This document shows, piece by piece, positions 45,686 to 55,165 of a stretch of DNA of 64,000 nt. Source of the DNA: Bacillus sp. ISL-7 (GTDB lineage: Bacteria; Bacillota; Bacilli; Bacillales_B; DSM-18226); contig NZ_JAGGQW010000031.1 in the NCBI RefSeq assembly GCF_018613065.1, positions 186,001-250,000 of the forward strand, in the 5' to 3' direction. The notes under the pieces were generated by a model, which saw only the letters and a program-made list of their open reading frames with translations, ran no database searches and had not been told where the DNA came from. The translations under genes and the position numbers were made by a program. Position 1 is the stretch's first letter. The number at the start of each line of letters is the position of its first letter.

Positions 45686-46567
45686 CTAAGCTGTTGTAAA
45701 TTTAGTTACACTAGGTGATGCCAATGCATTACCCGATACATCTTGAACCCCTTGAGTAGCAATCGCCATGTATTGAGTAGCGGCTGTCAAGTTGGTGCTT
45801 GGTGTAAAGGTGACGATCATTAGAGTAGCATCTAATACGAGTGTTCCTGCTACTTGAGCTGAGCCGTCCGCTTTTTGGACCAAGAAATTTCCTTTGTTTA
45901 CAGTGCTTGCTAAGATTGGTTCGTTGAATGTCCAAACAACGCTAGATCCTACTGCAACCGCTGTAGCATTATTAGCAGGAACAATTGTTACTGTTGGCGG
46001 AGTGGTATCAAGAATTTGTTCAACGGACGTAAACCAATTTGCCCCAGTAGCTGGAACATAACTTGAAAGATCTTCGTCTGTGACGCGTTGCCATTGCCCG
46101 TCATAATCCCTTTTCATAAAAGTACCAGCGATTTTAGGCGTTTGAACAGAGGGCTTATCCTCCTTCGTTTTATCTTCTTGTCCTGGCAAATCAAATTTAC
46201 CTTTTAGTAGCCACATATAACGGTACTTCCCATTACTCTTAGAAGACCGATATCCGATCGCTACATAAGGAGGAATATCTGTATCCTTTTTAATAAGAAC
46301 CCCGCCAACTATTGAATGCCCGAGTAGGGCAGCTTGAACATCTAGAGGTAAATCCTTTGTTTCCAGTTCCAAACCGATCGTCCCAAGTTGATTGATTTGT
46401 TCACTCGGACCGTCATCTGCATAAACCGTAAGCGATTCGCTAGAAGGAGTAATTTTTGCGTTGATAAGACCCGCGATTTTAATCGGTGCACTATACGCTA
46501 CCCCCGTGCTATCATCTTTTGTTTGAATTGCATAGTATAAATCTTTTAAGCCAACAATTACCGGCAT
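45686..46567 (-). CDS. Major tail protein with C-terminal Ig-like domain
   Basis: 293 residues. The N-terminal 180 have the phi13-type major tail tube fold (VIVGLKDLYYAIQTKDDSTG..). Residues ~190-293 are a SbsA/Big_5 Ig-like domain (TTPPTVTIVPANNATAVAVG). Ig domains on tail tubes project outward and may hold the phage on cell-surface sugars. GGGAGG precedes the start. Confidence 0.88.
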   Translation of the reverse strand: MPVIVGLKDLYYAIQTKDDSTGVAYSAPIKIAGLINAKITPSSESLTVYADDGPSEQINQLGTIGLELETKDLPLDVQAALLGHSIVGGVLIKKDTDIPPYVAIGYRSSKSNGKYRYMWLLKGKFDLPGQEDKTKEDKPSVQTPKIAGTFMKRDYDGQWQRVTDEDLSSYVPATGANWFTSVEQILDTTPPTVTIVPANNATAVAVGSSVVWTFNEPILASTVNKGNFLVQKADGSAQVAGTLVLDATLMIVTFTPSTNLTAATQYMAIATQGVQDVSGNALASPSVTKFTTA

Positions 46568-46579
46568 AATAAAGCCTCC

Positions 46580-46900
46580 CTATCGAACAAAATTAAATCG
46601 TAAAACCTTGTGATATATCTTTGTATCATTCTCGTAAAATTCCGTTTCATTTGTACGTCGAAAGCCTATAGCTTGCAAGCTAGTTTTAACTTGATCTACA
46701 AGACTTGTATAGTCATTTAATGACCAAATATCAACTTGAATAGAGTATGAAGTCATCTCTTCGGAATCGTCTGCGTTTAGTGCTGATTGCTGATTGAATT
46801 CAAAAAACGTTATGTGAGGAAATATAGACCCTGAATAGGTTAAGTAGAAAGTTGGGGCTAATGGTTTTAATTCGGTAATGATTAAACTATTTAAACTCAT
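46580..46900 (-). CDS. Tail terminator/completion protein
   Basis: 106 residues, alpha/beta, with SYSIQVDIWSLNDYTSLVDQ, the pattern of DUF3168/gpU-like tail terminators. It sits between the HK97 gp10-like gene and the major tail protein, the usual place. It overlaps its upstream neighbour by four bases. Confidence 0.75.
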   Translation of the reverse strand: MSLNSLIITELKPLAPTFYLTYSGSIFPHITFFEFNQQSALNADDSEEMTSYSIQVDIWSLNDYTSLVDQVKTSLQAIGFRRTNETEFYENDTKIYHKVLRFNFVR

Positions 46901-47262
46901 AAGCCCAACTCCCGCCTAATCACTTCTGCCATCTTTTCCTTTGCCGCTTCTTTTTTACGCTCAAAGGATGGTCCCATGAACGGCTGAGCTGCCATTTTTG
47001 ATGTCCCGAATTCCAAGAAGTGCGCATAATAATATTCAACACCAGGGCCGATAACAATTACATCATCTTTTAAGTTAGTAATGATCCCATCCGCCATATG
47101 GTCATGGTTAATGTTACTACGTTTGGTACTGCTTTCAATCTCAGCCCGAATAACTTCAGCGCCTTCTTCAAGCGCTTTTTTCTTTACTGATTCTGCCTGT
47201 TCGCCTAACTGTTCCAAGCGTCGTAGCAGCTCGTCCATTCCGGTAAACGTTACTTCATTCAT
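46897..47262 (-). CDS. HK97 gp10-family head-tail connector
   Basis: 121 residues: N-terminal helix (GMDELLRRLEQLGEQAESVK), then IGPGVEYYYAHFLEFGTSKM and the C-terminal PFMGPSFERKKEA, the signature of HK97 gp10. It joins head and tail during assembly. Confidence 0.88.
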   Translation of the reverse strand: MNEVTFTGMDELLRRLEQLGEQAESVKKKALEEGAEVIRAEIESSTKRSNINHDHMADGIITNLKDDVIVIGPGVEYYYAHFLEFGTSKMAAQPFMGPSFERKKEAAKEKMAEVIRRELGL

Positions 47263-47266
47263 TGGA

Positions 47267-47617
47267 TCACGTCCCTAATGGCATTTCGTCATAGGCCTGG
47301 CACACCAGCTCAGTCATTTTGTCTTTTTCGTACGTTCGGGTGACTTTATACGTTTTGTCTTTTTCATAGGTTCTGATAACCTTATACATTTTCGATTTAT
47401 ATTCAATATATTTTTGAGATTCATATTCAAGCGTTAAAACCTCAAACATAAGCTCAAGTGAAAATCCACTTTGAGAGGCTAAATAAAATTCACTGCTTCT
47501 AATACTTCCTTTTTTAGCAAAGACCGTTTTCCTGCTTTTTATTGAGAGTTGAGGAAAACCATTATCGTTGGTCGATTCTTCTAATTCCAACAAGTCGATT
47601 ACGATGTCTAGTCTCAT
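47267..47617 (-). CDS. Head closure / head-tail adaptor protein
   Basis: 116 residues with the head-closure beta barrel (QLSIKSRKTVFAKKGSIRSS, LEYESQKYIEYKSKMYKVIR). Near the C-terminus YKVIRTYEKDK and YKVTRTYEKDK stand side by side, a 12-codon in-frame tandem duplication (about 47306-47377). It would lengthen a terminal loop. Confidence 0.8.
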   Translation of the reverse strand: MRLDIVIDLLELEESTNDNGFPQLSIKSRKTVFAKKGSIRSSEFYLASQSGFSLELMFEVLTLEYESQKYIEYKSKMYKVIRTYEKDKTYKVTRTYEKDKMTELVCQAYDEMPLGT

Positions 47618-47898
47618 TACGTCACCTCACCATCGTAGGTGAGTTGGTTAATAAGTGTATTTAAGGCCGGGGAAAATCTAACTTCACCTGGACTCGTCTG
47701 CCATAAATCAGCTACGCCCATAACGATGACACCAACAGCAAGGTCGTCATTCATTTTTGCATCAGATACACCTGCGTTTTTCATGAACGATTGCACCGCT
47801 TTTATTTTCTGATTTAACAATCCATCGAACGCGGAGCTATTAAGAGAAATTCCTAATCCTATTTTGCACTCATCTAATAAATCTATAGTGTTCACCAT
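47617..47898 (-). CDS. Head-tail connector (gp6-like)
   Basis: 93 residues, helical, with LLDECKIGLGISLNSSAFDG and AVGVIVMGVADLWQTSPGEV. Matches the small gp6/gp15-type adaptor that docks below the portal. Its stop overlaps the start of the head-closure gene. Confidence 0.8.
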   Translation of the reverse strand: MVNTIDLLDECKIGLGISLNSSAFDGLLNQKIKAVQSFMKNAGVSDAKMNDDLAVGVIVMGVADLWQTSPGEVRFSPALNTLINQLTYDGEVT

Positions 47899-47950
47899 AT
47901 CACCCCAAAAAAGAGGTGGTGGGAATACCCAGTCACCTCTAAATTTTTAA

Positions 47951-49222
47951 CTATGCGCCTTTCTTTACGATAACAACACCGTTTGGATCAATGACTTTAC
48001 CATCGGCAATAAGGATAGCTTTGTCGACCCATTCGTTTGTATCATGATCAAAGTAACGGTACATCGTCATTTGCATATTGCTGTTGAAACCATAGTTCTT
48101 TAGGTCAACATAAACTGCAACAACATCACCGACAACAGCATCGTCGTATGGTGCGATGATATCATCCTCAACTAGAACTACTTCCTTGCCACCAAATCGT
48201 TCTTGGGCTCCATCTGCAATACCGTAGTTTATACGTCCAACTGGTTGCCCTGTTGTATCTACCATACCATCGATGTAACCTTCAAACGTACCTGATGCCA
48301 TAAAAAATGCCGCTCCAGCTTTGTAGCTAAGTGGCATTTTAGCGAATACTTTTTTCTTCCAAGCGTCCCATTTTACAAAATCAGCTGCAGTTAGTGTAAT
48401 GATTTGTGCAGCAGGTACCCGAGTATCCTTTGTAATACCAAGTGGTCTGCCTGTGCCGGTTCCATTGAGGACAGCTTGGTCTAACGCTTTTACCATTGCC
48501 TCTGTGATAAGGTCGGTTACCGTGTTTTCAAATCCAGCTAGAGAAACTGTATCGGCTAATAAAGAAGTGGAGATTTTGCATTCCAAACCGTAATAACTAA
48601 ACGTAATATTAGTGTTTGCTTGGACTTTCTGCTTGTCCGATGATGCTGCTTCTCCAATCCACGTCGCTGCAGGTTTAAGTGACAAGATAGGGATGGTTAA
48701 ACCACCCTTTACGTTTAGCTTTCTTACGCGATTAAAAATCTGTCCGTAAGATGTTACCTTTTTGATAACCTCGTTGAGGATTGTGGATGGGATAATCGCT
48801 GAGATATCGCCTGTTCCTGTCATAGCATTAGCACGAAGCTCTGGAGTGATATTACCTGTCCGGCAATACTCCATAAAAGCTTTACGGTATTCTAGTGTAG
48901 CATAGCGGTCTTCTGGTTCTTCAGCACGTTGTTGTTGCTGCGGAGTTCCTCCACCTACACCATATGAAGCCAACGGATTCATTTGACCTTGTGGAGTCAT
49001 TCTTTGCTCACCTGGTGCTGGAACTGGATTAGCTGGAGGAGCATCATCAGGTAATGAATCTGTAATCGAACGAAGGTCAGCAATTTCAGTATTTAGAGTG
49101 TCCAACTCTGCACCGATTGAGCGTAATTCACCAACATCTTCTGAAGCGTCAGATTTTTTTACTAGTTCTGCTTTTCTTGCTTCTTTCTTACCGAGTAGTT
49201 CTAATAATTTTTTCTTGTTCAT
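47951..49222 (-). CDS. Major capsid protein, HK97 family
   Basis: 423 residues. The N-terminal ~110 are coiled coil plus a Pro/Gln-rich linker (the scaffold-like delta domain the protease removes). The HK97 fold starts near EYRKAFMEYCRTGN and includes GGLTIPILSLKPAATWIGEA and NGTGTGRPLGI. AAAGGAC before ATG overlaps the end of the protease gene. Confidence 0.93.
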   Translation of the reverse strand: MNKKKLLELLGKKEARKAELVKKSDASEDVGELRSIGAELDTLNTEIADLRSITDSLPDDAPPANPVPAPGEQRMTPQGQMNPLASYGVGGGTPQQQQRAEEPEDRYATLEYRKAFMEYCRTGNITPELRANAMTGTGDISAIIPSTILNEVIKKVTSYGQIFNRVRKLNVKGGLTIPILSLKPAATWIGEAASSDKQKVQANTNITFSYYGLECKISTSLLADTVSLAGFENTVTDLITEAMVKALDQAVLNGTGTGRPLGITKDTRVPAAQIITLTAADFVKWDAWKKKVFAKMPLSYKAGAAFFMASGTFEGYIDGMVDTTGQPVGRINYGIADGAQERFGGKEVVLVEDDIIAPYDDAVVGDVVAVYVDLKNYGFNSNMQMTMYRYFDHDTNEWVDKAILIADGKVIDPNGVVIVKKGA

Positions 49223-49224
49223 GT

Positions 49225-49887
49225 TTATATCAGTCCTTTTTCTTTATTTTTGTTTTTTAATTTCAAAACTTCTAGCTCGCTTTTAGAGTTATCCAACTCC
49301 GATCGGGCATTTTCCAATGCCTTTGCCGCATTATCCAATACGGCTTGATCACGTGCATTTATGTCAGTCCCAGCATAGGCAGGGAAATTGACCGCGGAAA
49401 CTTCTCTTACTGTTTTAATCTTTGATATATACCTGGTTGGCATATCTGTATCTAAATTAGTCCATCTTTCTTCTTCTACGTAAAACATAAAAGACATCCC
49501 ATCGATGTCTCCTCTGCTTACTGCACTATAAAGGCTTTTTGCCTCTGAATTATTTTCAGTGTCTAGCGTCGCTTTAATAGACAAGCCCTTGTCATCCACT
49601 TTCAGCTGCATTGTAGAATTGCCGTTGTTTCTTCGGCTTCTGGCCAGTGGCAATTTTCTCAAGTCGTGATTGACACAAAAAAGAACATCATCAAAGTTGG
49701 TAGAATCGAAAGCCCCTCGTTCGATAATTTCATAAAACCATCCGCCTATGTCGGTTTTCTGGTCATAGACAGCAGGATGTCCTTCAATCGAATTAACATT
49801 TTCATCCCCGATTGCTCTCAAATCTTGAATGCCAAAACTGCGAACGACCGGTTCAGCCTTTAGTGGTAATAATTTATTTTTCGCCAT
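49225..49887 (-). CDS. HK97 family prohead protease
   Basis: 220 residues. It has GHPAVYDQKTDIGGWFYEII, ERGAF, the catalytic-type His in FCVNHD and the Ser region SRGDIDGMSFMF. The C-terminal coiled coil (ALENARSELDNSKSELEVLK) is probably scaffold-like. It matures the capsid. Overlaps the portal gene by 14 bases. Confidence 0.9.
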   Translation of the reverse strand: MAKNKLLPLKAEPVVRSFGIQDLRAIGDENVNSIEGHPAVYDQKTDIGGWFYEIIERGAFDSTNFDDVLFCVNHDLRKLPLARSRRNNGNSTMQLKVDDKGLSIKATLDTENNSEAKSLYSAVSRGDIDGMSFMFYVEEERWTNLDTDMPTRYISKIKTVREVSAVNFPAYAGTDINARDQAVLDNAAKALENARSELDNSKSELEVLKLKNKNKEKGLI

Positions 49888-51136
49888 TCCCTTTTCCCCC
49901 CGTTCCCGTTGCCCCCGCCTGCTTCAATTGATAGTTAGCAGCAAGGTTCACGTCGATATAATTGAGTGATATGGTTCTTTTGTCCCCGCCCTCAATCGGC
50001 GGATACCCGAGGATTGCTAGTTTTTGATTATCAGTTAATAACCCTTGCTCACCAGCGGTTTTAAGTAAATTTAATTTAGCGTTTGTACTTAGGTACATCA
50101 TGTCCTTTTGATAAAAGACAATCTCATTACCTACATCTAGTTCCCTATTAGAAAATAAAGTTTTACTAAATGCCTGCCCTAAACTGATTATGATCGGCTC
50201 TAATGTTTTTTCATAAAACGCTTGATACTGTTCATCGTTAAAATCGCCGCTTAGAATCGGGACAGAAACACCGTAATAGTTTAATATTTTGTCCTGCAAA
50301 AATTGCAAGGTGTCCTTGTCGATTATTTTCGGGTCCACTTTGATATCTTGATATTCGTTTTTCAAATCCATTGGCAGTATTCCGGATTCACTGTTCCTCA
50401 TAGATGTTTCAAAACGTTTACGTTCCTCTTGCTGTTTCGCATCATCAAGCATGGTATTGATCTTTATAATTCCGCGAATTGAGAAGCTTGTTTTTATCCC
50501 CTTTTCCAATCCTTGTAAAACGGTATCATTGATACCCAATACTTTTAGGATAGCTGAGTTGTCTGGTTGACCGCTTAATCCACCGCCCATGATTTCACTT
50601 ACGGAAAACTTTTTACGCAAGTGAATGATATCTGAGTATGCAAGCGTATAATCATATCCGCTAGAAAATTGAAGCTTCACAAAAAGAGATCCTGTCTCAT
50701 CTTGTAAAAATGTAACTTGAGTCGGATTAACCGGGTAAAATCCAGTGTACTCTTTTCGCGTCTTCCCATCCGCCCCAATGATGACGTCATAAGTCGGATA
50801 GATAAAAGAATTGTAATTCATGTAAAGGAGCCAAATTATTTTTTCAATAAAATCCTTTGTTGTCATCAACTCATTCGGGGAAAACTTAAAAAGCCGGTTG
50901 ATGTTGCTCTTTACGTTTGTTTGCATATCGTTGATATCCGTCCGAATATGTTTAGGCATGAGTTTACTGCATTCTGTCGCAATAATATCTATGCAGGTCT
51001 GAACAACATCGGATGCGTAAACATCGTTACCAAACTGGCTAAAAACGGGAGCGTAGCCGTTTAGCATTTTTGCGTATTGCATGCTTTTATTGTTCTTGCT
51101 TGAAAAGAAATTCTTTAATCCGTCCATTAATGCCAA
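49874..51136 (-). CDS. Portal protein
   Basis: 420 residues of the HK97-type portal family: DVVQTCIDIIATECSKLMPK, LYMNYNSFIYPTYDV, SDIIHLRKKFS, VSVPILSGDFNDEQYQAFYE. It forms the dodecameric DNA gate at one capsid vertex. Start and end are closely spaced with terminase and protease genes. Confidence 0.9.
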   Translation of the reverse strand: MALMDGLKNFFSSKNNKSMQYAKMLNGYAPVFSQFGNDVYASDVVQTCIDIIATECSKLMPKHIRTDINDMQTNVKSNINRLFKFSPNELMTTKDFIEKIIWLLYMNYNSFIYPTYDVIIGADGKTRKEYTGFYPVNPTQVTFLQDETGSLFVKLQFSSGYDYTLAYSDIIHLRKKFSVSEIMGGGLSGQPDNSAILKVLGINDTVLQGLEKGIKTSFSIRGIIKINTMLDDAKQQEERKRFETSMRNSESGILPMDLKNEYQDIKVDPKIIDKDTLQFLQDKILNYYGVSVPILSGDFNDEQYQAFYEKTLEPIIISLGQAFSKTLFSNRELDVGNEIVFYQKDMMYLSTNAKLNLLKTAGEQGLLTDNQKLAILGYPPIEGGDKRTISLNYIDVNLAANYQLKQAGATGTGGKGNGEK

Positions 51137-51140
51137 GTGA

Positions 51141-52859
51141 TCACCTCCCTACCAGCGAAAGAAACTCAGTTCGATTATCAATATAAATCTTATATCCGAT
51201 GATCATCGTAACCGCACCATCTATTTTTTTATCTTCCTTGCCCTGGACTTTAACCGGCATAATCTCCTGCTTCGAATTCAAGTTTAGCGCCGTATTCTCC
51301 AAGCACCATTTATCGATTGGGTTATTGCCATAGTTGACGAGGTTACTTTTCAAATCAGCCTCAACCAACTTCATCGGTTCCGACATGCTGCCCCATTCCT
51401 GAGATACCCTCTGGCAATCGAATCCGTAACTCTCCATTTCTTTGGCCCAATAGGTTGCAGACCACTTATCGTAGCCAACTTTATAAACCCGGATGCCATA
51501 TTCCTTAAACAGCTTAATGAACCATGCTGTTACGAGACAAAAATCGTTTTCATTTCCAGGTGAAACAGTAATGAGATCCTGTCGAATCCAATCCAAAAAC
51601 ATGGCCTTATCCTCTTTGTTTAAGTCGTCCAACTTTGACTCTGGGATAAAGTATTTCTGGAGCATGTATTTTTTTTGACTACCTGGTTTCATCATAATGA
51701 CTCTTGCGCTTGCCAAGTCTCCTGATTTAGATAAATCCACAGCACCGATTGCAAAGGAATTTCGAAATTCATCGATGGTTAGAGTCTCTTCATTTTTGAT
51801 GTCTTCAGGCGTCAACCAGGCCGTAGCGTTATTTTGCTTAATATTAAAATCCTTTGACAAAACAAAGACACGCATAGCCTTACTTGTTTTTGCTTCGTCA
51901 ATCATTTTACGAAGGAAGCTCCGTTTTTTTATCACACCGAGACCCGGATTAGATTTTGCCCAGGAGTTTTCATCCTGCCAAACTTCTTGTTCACTATCCT
52001 GCGTGTACATCCATATCAGCCAACGCGGTCTTTCTAATTCACCACTCAAAACTTGTCGTGCCTCTTTTAATCGGCCGTCCAAATACCCGTCATTGACTAC
52101 GCCCTCAGTGGTCAACTCAATATATAGTGGTTCATCTTGTGTAGACACTGCCTGGCGAATCGGCATAACAGATGTGTTATCTTTCAACTCGTGTACTTCA
52201 TCTACAGCGCCGACCTTAATGTTTTTTCCTTCTTTGGCGCCCGTTTTCGCTGAGATTTTTTTGATTTGTCCTTTATTTTTATAGCTAAACTTACCTGTGT
52301 GTTTTGGTTTTTTGGGGTTACCAAAGAAAATCCCTTTGATATTGCTTCTTGTTACATTTACGAGGGATTTACTTTCCTCGCGCATGGAGTTAATGGCCTG
52401 AAACATCAGGTCAGCTTGCTCATAATCATTGCTGGCACATAAAATCCGAGTGCCCATCTCCCCACAAAAAAACTCAGCTAGACATTCTGCTGAGATAAGT
52501 GGAGTTTTTCCGTTTTTTCTGGCAACTAAAAAAAGGACGTCCTGGTATAACCTTACCCAGCGCCCAATTTCGTCATCATAAATCTTGAAAATGTAAGTTG
52601 CTTCGATGAATGCCTTCTGGAATAGCTCTAAAAGAAATGGCTTGCCAGCAAAAGGCGCTTCAAAGTGTTTGCATTTGGTCTCAATAAAGTTAATTCTTTT
52701 ATTTGCAAACTCAAAGTCTACTTTGATTTCAGGATTATCGAAATGCGTGAGCAAAACATCCAGCATCTGCATGAGTTCCTGGCCGATAATTATTTCACCT
52801 GACTTGCACTTATTGATGTACTGCAGCAGGTAAGAATGCGGTAAAACATTTTGCGTCAT
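51141..52859 (-). CDS. Terminase large subunit
   Basis: 572 residues. ATPase domain: variant Walker A LVARKNGKT (111-119) and Walker B-like GAVDEVHEL. Nuclease domain: IGAVDLSKSGDLA, then VGYDKW, and the acidic DGAVTMIIG near the C-terminus. It powers DNA packaging and cuts concatemers. Four-base overlap with the P27-type small subunit upstream. Confidence 0.93.
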   Translation of the reverse strand: MTQNVLPHSYLLQYINKCKSGEIIIGQELMQMLDVLLTHFDNPEIKVDFEFANKRINFIETKCKHFEAPFAGKPFLLELFQKAFIEATYIFKIYDDEIGRWVRLYQDVLFLVARKNGKTPLISAECLAEFFCGEMGTRILCASNDYEQADLMFQAINSMREESKSLVNVTRSNIKGIFFGNPKKPKHTGKFSYKNKGQIKKISAKTGAKEGKNIKVGAVDEVHELKDNTSVMPIRQAVSTQDEPLYIELTTEGVVNDGYLDGRLKEARQVLSGELERPRWLIWMYTQDSEQEVWQDENSWAKSNPGLGVIKKRSFLRKMIDEAKTSKAMRVFVLSKDFNIKQNNATAWLTPEDIKNEETLTIDEFRNSFAIGAVDLSKSGDLASARVIMMKPGSQKKYMLQKYFIPESKLDDLNKEDKAMFLDWIRQDLITVSPGNENDFCLVTAWFIKLFKEYGIRVYKVGYDKWSATYWAKEMESYGFDCQRVSQEWGSMSEPMKLVEADLKSNLVNYGNNPIDKWCLENTALNLNSKQEIMPVKVQGKEDKKIDGAVTMIIGYKIYIDNRTEFLSLVGR

Positions 52860-53182
52860 TCAAAATCACTCAGATCGTCTTCTTCTTCAATCATGTTTTT
52901 ACTTAATACCCCATTCAGCGTCTTAATGACAACGGAATAGCTATTAATATTCTTAAGATACTGCTTTCCTGCTTCGGTAGGTTTCTGTAGCTCGGGATGC
53001 TCTGGATGTACCTTGACCATCCCTGTTTTTGAAATAACCTGTTTTAAAACGTCATTTTCAGCTTTTAAAAAGGCAGCATCTTCGATAAGCCCTTCAACCA
53101 GCTTTCGCTTTGAAACATCAACATCCGCGAATATTTCGGTCAATTTCGCCAGTTCTTGTCGATAAACTTCGCTTTTTGACAC
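52856..53182 (-). CDS. Phage P27-type terminase small subunit
   Basis: 108 residues with the P27 core: an N-terminal helix pair (VDVSKRKLVEGLIEDAAFLK), HPELQKPTEAGKQYLKNIN and a short helical end. P27 proteins directly precede TerL in cos phages and recognise the packaging site. A second small-subunit-like gene lies at 54299-55135. Confidence 0.8.
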   Translation of the reverse strand: MSKSEVYRQELAKLTEIFADVDVSKRKLVEGLIEDAAFLKAENDVLKQVISKTGMVKVHPEHPELQKPTEAGKQYLKNINSYSVVIKTLNGVLSKNMIEEEDDLSDFE

Positions 53183-53300
53183 AGTTCAAAAAACCTCCAG
53201 CGATTTTCAAATTTTTCGGTTTATGCAGAAAATGAGTCCCCTCCTCGGTCCCTGATAAATTTGTAACCTTTTTAAGATGGGGGGGCTAAATTTTTTGCGT

Positions 53301-53600
53301 TTAACTAAACGACCTTGTGAATTCACTCTTGAACACCTCTAACGCTGCTTCTGCTAAGCCTACTGGATCCTCAGCACCCTTAGCAATACCTTCAAGAACA
53401 TCTCTAACTAATAAGTCCTGCTCGATGTGTGCCTTGACACTGGCAATAACCGGATGCTCTTCCTTAACTATTTTGTGGATGAGTTCCAGTCTATCTTTTA
53501 CATTTTCTTTTGTTATGATTGGTGATACAACTACTGTCTGCTCTTCAGTTACTTGTTCTGTAGTATTGATTGGTTCATCTGCTATTGTTTTCTTTGACAT
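53301..53600 (-). CDS. Phage protein of unknown function
   Basis: 99 residues, acidic and Val/Thr-rich at first, then helical (KDRLELIHKIVKEEHPVIAS). ATG 53600 follows AGGAG; an upstream in-frame GTG is part of that site. It lies between the HNH/P-loop and P27 genes, hence perhaps linked to packaging. About 118 bases without a gene follow. Confidence 0.6.
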   Translation of the reverse strand: MSKKTIADEPINTTEQVTEEQTVVVSPIITKENVKDRLELIHKIVKEEHPVIASVKAHIEQDLLVRDVLEGIAKGAEDPVGLAEAALEVFKSEFTRSFS

Positions 53601-53611
53601 ATTAAACACTC

Positions 53612-54295
53612 CTATACTGTATATTGTTCAAACCATTTATTGATATAACCTTCCCATTCATCCTGCCTATAGATCCTGTCCTGGTCCATGTTCAATCGCC
53701 TTAGACATTCCTCTTTGCTTACATCACAGAAGATGATCTCAGCTCCTAAGTCATTGGCCAACTTCTCGCGCTTATACTTATCCGCATAGCCACCAATTAC
53801 CCAGGCATTAGTCCACTTACCATATCTGGTCTTAATGTTATCAATCAATTGATTGTGGATTCCTATGACATTACTAAACAACTGGTCTGGCTTGTCGTAG
53901 CTTGGTAGCATGGTAATAGCTTCATAGAGTCTGTCCATATCCACGACAATGTCCCCACGACTTATGTTATCTCGGACATAACTTATCTTTCCGGACATCG
54001 GTGGTCCATACACCAGATAGACTTGCTTAGTTGCTTTATACCCAAAACGATTATGATCTTTGTTATGGCAATCGAAACAGACTAGATCCACTTGGTCGGG
54101 ATTTAAACTGATAGTGTAGTCATGGACATTCTCAGGAGTCAGCTCTATCTTATGATGACCAATGAGGTCTCTGGATTTAGCAATCCTTTCACCACACCTA
54201 GAACACTTAGTACCTCGCTCATTGATTAATCCAAGGCGAAAGTTAATCCATTTCTCTGAGGCATAGAATGATTTTAATACCGCATACTTAGCCAT
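53612..54295 (-). CDS. HNH nuclease fused to a P-loop ATPase/kinase-like domain
   Basis: 227 residues in two parts. Residues 1-90 are an HNH zinc domain (CSRC at 31-34, GHH 46-48, CFDCHNKDH 73-81). Residues 92-227 are a P-loop domain with Walker A GPPMSGK (97-103), VVDMDRLYEA as the acidic strand, and an adenylate-kinase-like CDVSKEECLRRL. HNH proteins near the terminase help TerL cut cos DNA. The added nucleotide-binding half is unusual. Confidence 0.8.
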   Translation of the reverse strand: MAKYAVLKSFYASEKWINFRLGLINERGTKCSRCGERIAKSRDLIGHHKIELTPENVHDYTISLNPDQVDLVCFDCHNKDHNRFGYKATKQVYLVYGPPMSGKISYVRDNISRGDIVVDMDRLYEAITMLPSYDKPDQLFSNVIGIHNQLIDNIKTRYGKWTNAWVIGGYADKYKREKLANDLGAEIIFCDVSKEECLRRLNMDQDRIYRQDEWEGYINKWFEQYTV

Positions 54296-54298
54296 AAC

Positions 54299-55135
54299 CT
54301 ACCAACCTTTTGTTTTCGCTTCTTCTTCTCTTAGTTCGAGGACTCTCTTATCTAACTCGTACTTCATTTGATTTAACTTCATTTGTTCTTCAGCTAAACG
54401 ATGCTTTTGCTGATCATTTAACAGGTCAGTGTATTTCTCCAGCTTCTCTAAAGCTTTCATCTTGTCATGCAGCTTCACGGTAATACCATCTTTACTCTTC
54501 TTTACTTCGCTGATAATCGTTCCGTCCACTTCTTCCATGTCTTTAAAAAACATTTCATTAGTAGTTTCGAGCTTAGGTACAATCTCCTTCACGGTACCAT
54601 CTGGATTTAATAACACTTCCATCTGTTCTGTCTTAACGTCTCGGCGATAGAAGGTAACGAAATCGGTAATATCAGCAAAGGCGATATCAATGTATTTCTG
54701 GAGCACAGCCAAACTATCTAAGAATAGTCCTTGCTGTTGCTCGGCTTTAAGACGTTCTATTTCTTTTCTTATGTTAGGTTTTGTAAGATGTTTAGAGCCT
54801 TCTGTTCTTGCTGCATCGTAACTACAACCATATGCCTTTTGATAAGCCTTGGTTGCGTTGTAATACTTGATATAATGCAAGCAAAAAAGCTTTTGTTTAT
54901 CAGTTAACTCTTCCGACAGTATCACCGGTTTAATGGATGCATCCTTTTTCTTATCTGCAACCTTTTTCTTTTTCGAGGTTGCAACCTTTTTAGTAGGATC
55001 TCTTGACCATCCTTCTCGGCTTTTCCTGCTCTTTAATGTCCCTAATTTGATTCCGTATTTTTCGGCAAGTGCCTTTAATGTAATGTCAGTTGATTCATAT
55101 TCTTTGCGGATAATATCCCAATTCACATTCAGCAC
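54299..55135 (-). CDS. Terminase small subunit, XtmA/SPP1 G1P-like
   Basis: 278 residues. The N-terminal HTH (EYESTDITLKALAEKYGIKL, LKSRKSREGWSRDP) is followed by a Lys-rich linker. The Terminase_2 domain follows (LTDKQKLFCLHYIKYYNATK, AYQKAYGCSYDAARTEGSKH), with a long C-terminal coiled coil. It binds the packaging site, possibly the repeat array lying about 0.6 kb upstream. Confidence 0.88.
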   Translation of the reverse strand: MLNVNWDIIRKEYESTDITLKALAEKYGIKLGTLKSRKSREGWSRDPTKKVATSKKKKVADKKKDASIKPVILSEELTDKQKLFCLHYIKYYNATKAYQKAYGCSYDAARTEGSKHLTKPNIRKEIERLKAEQQQGLFLDSLAVLQKYIDIAFADITDFVTFYRRDVKTEQMEVLLNPDGTVKEIVPKLETTNEMFFKDMEEVDGTIISEVKKSKDGITVKLHDKMKALEKLEKYTDLLNDQQKHRLAEEQMKLNQMKYELDKRVLELREEEAKTKGW

Positions 55136-55165
55136 CTACCTCCTATTTGTGTGGTCTATTTAAAC

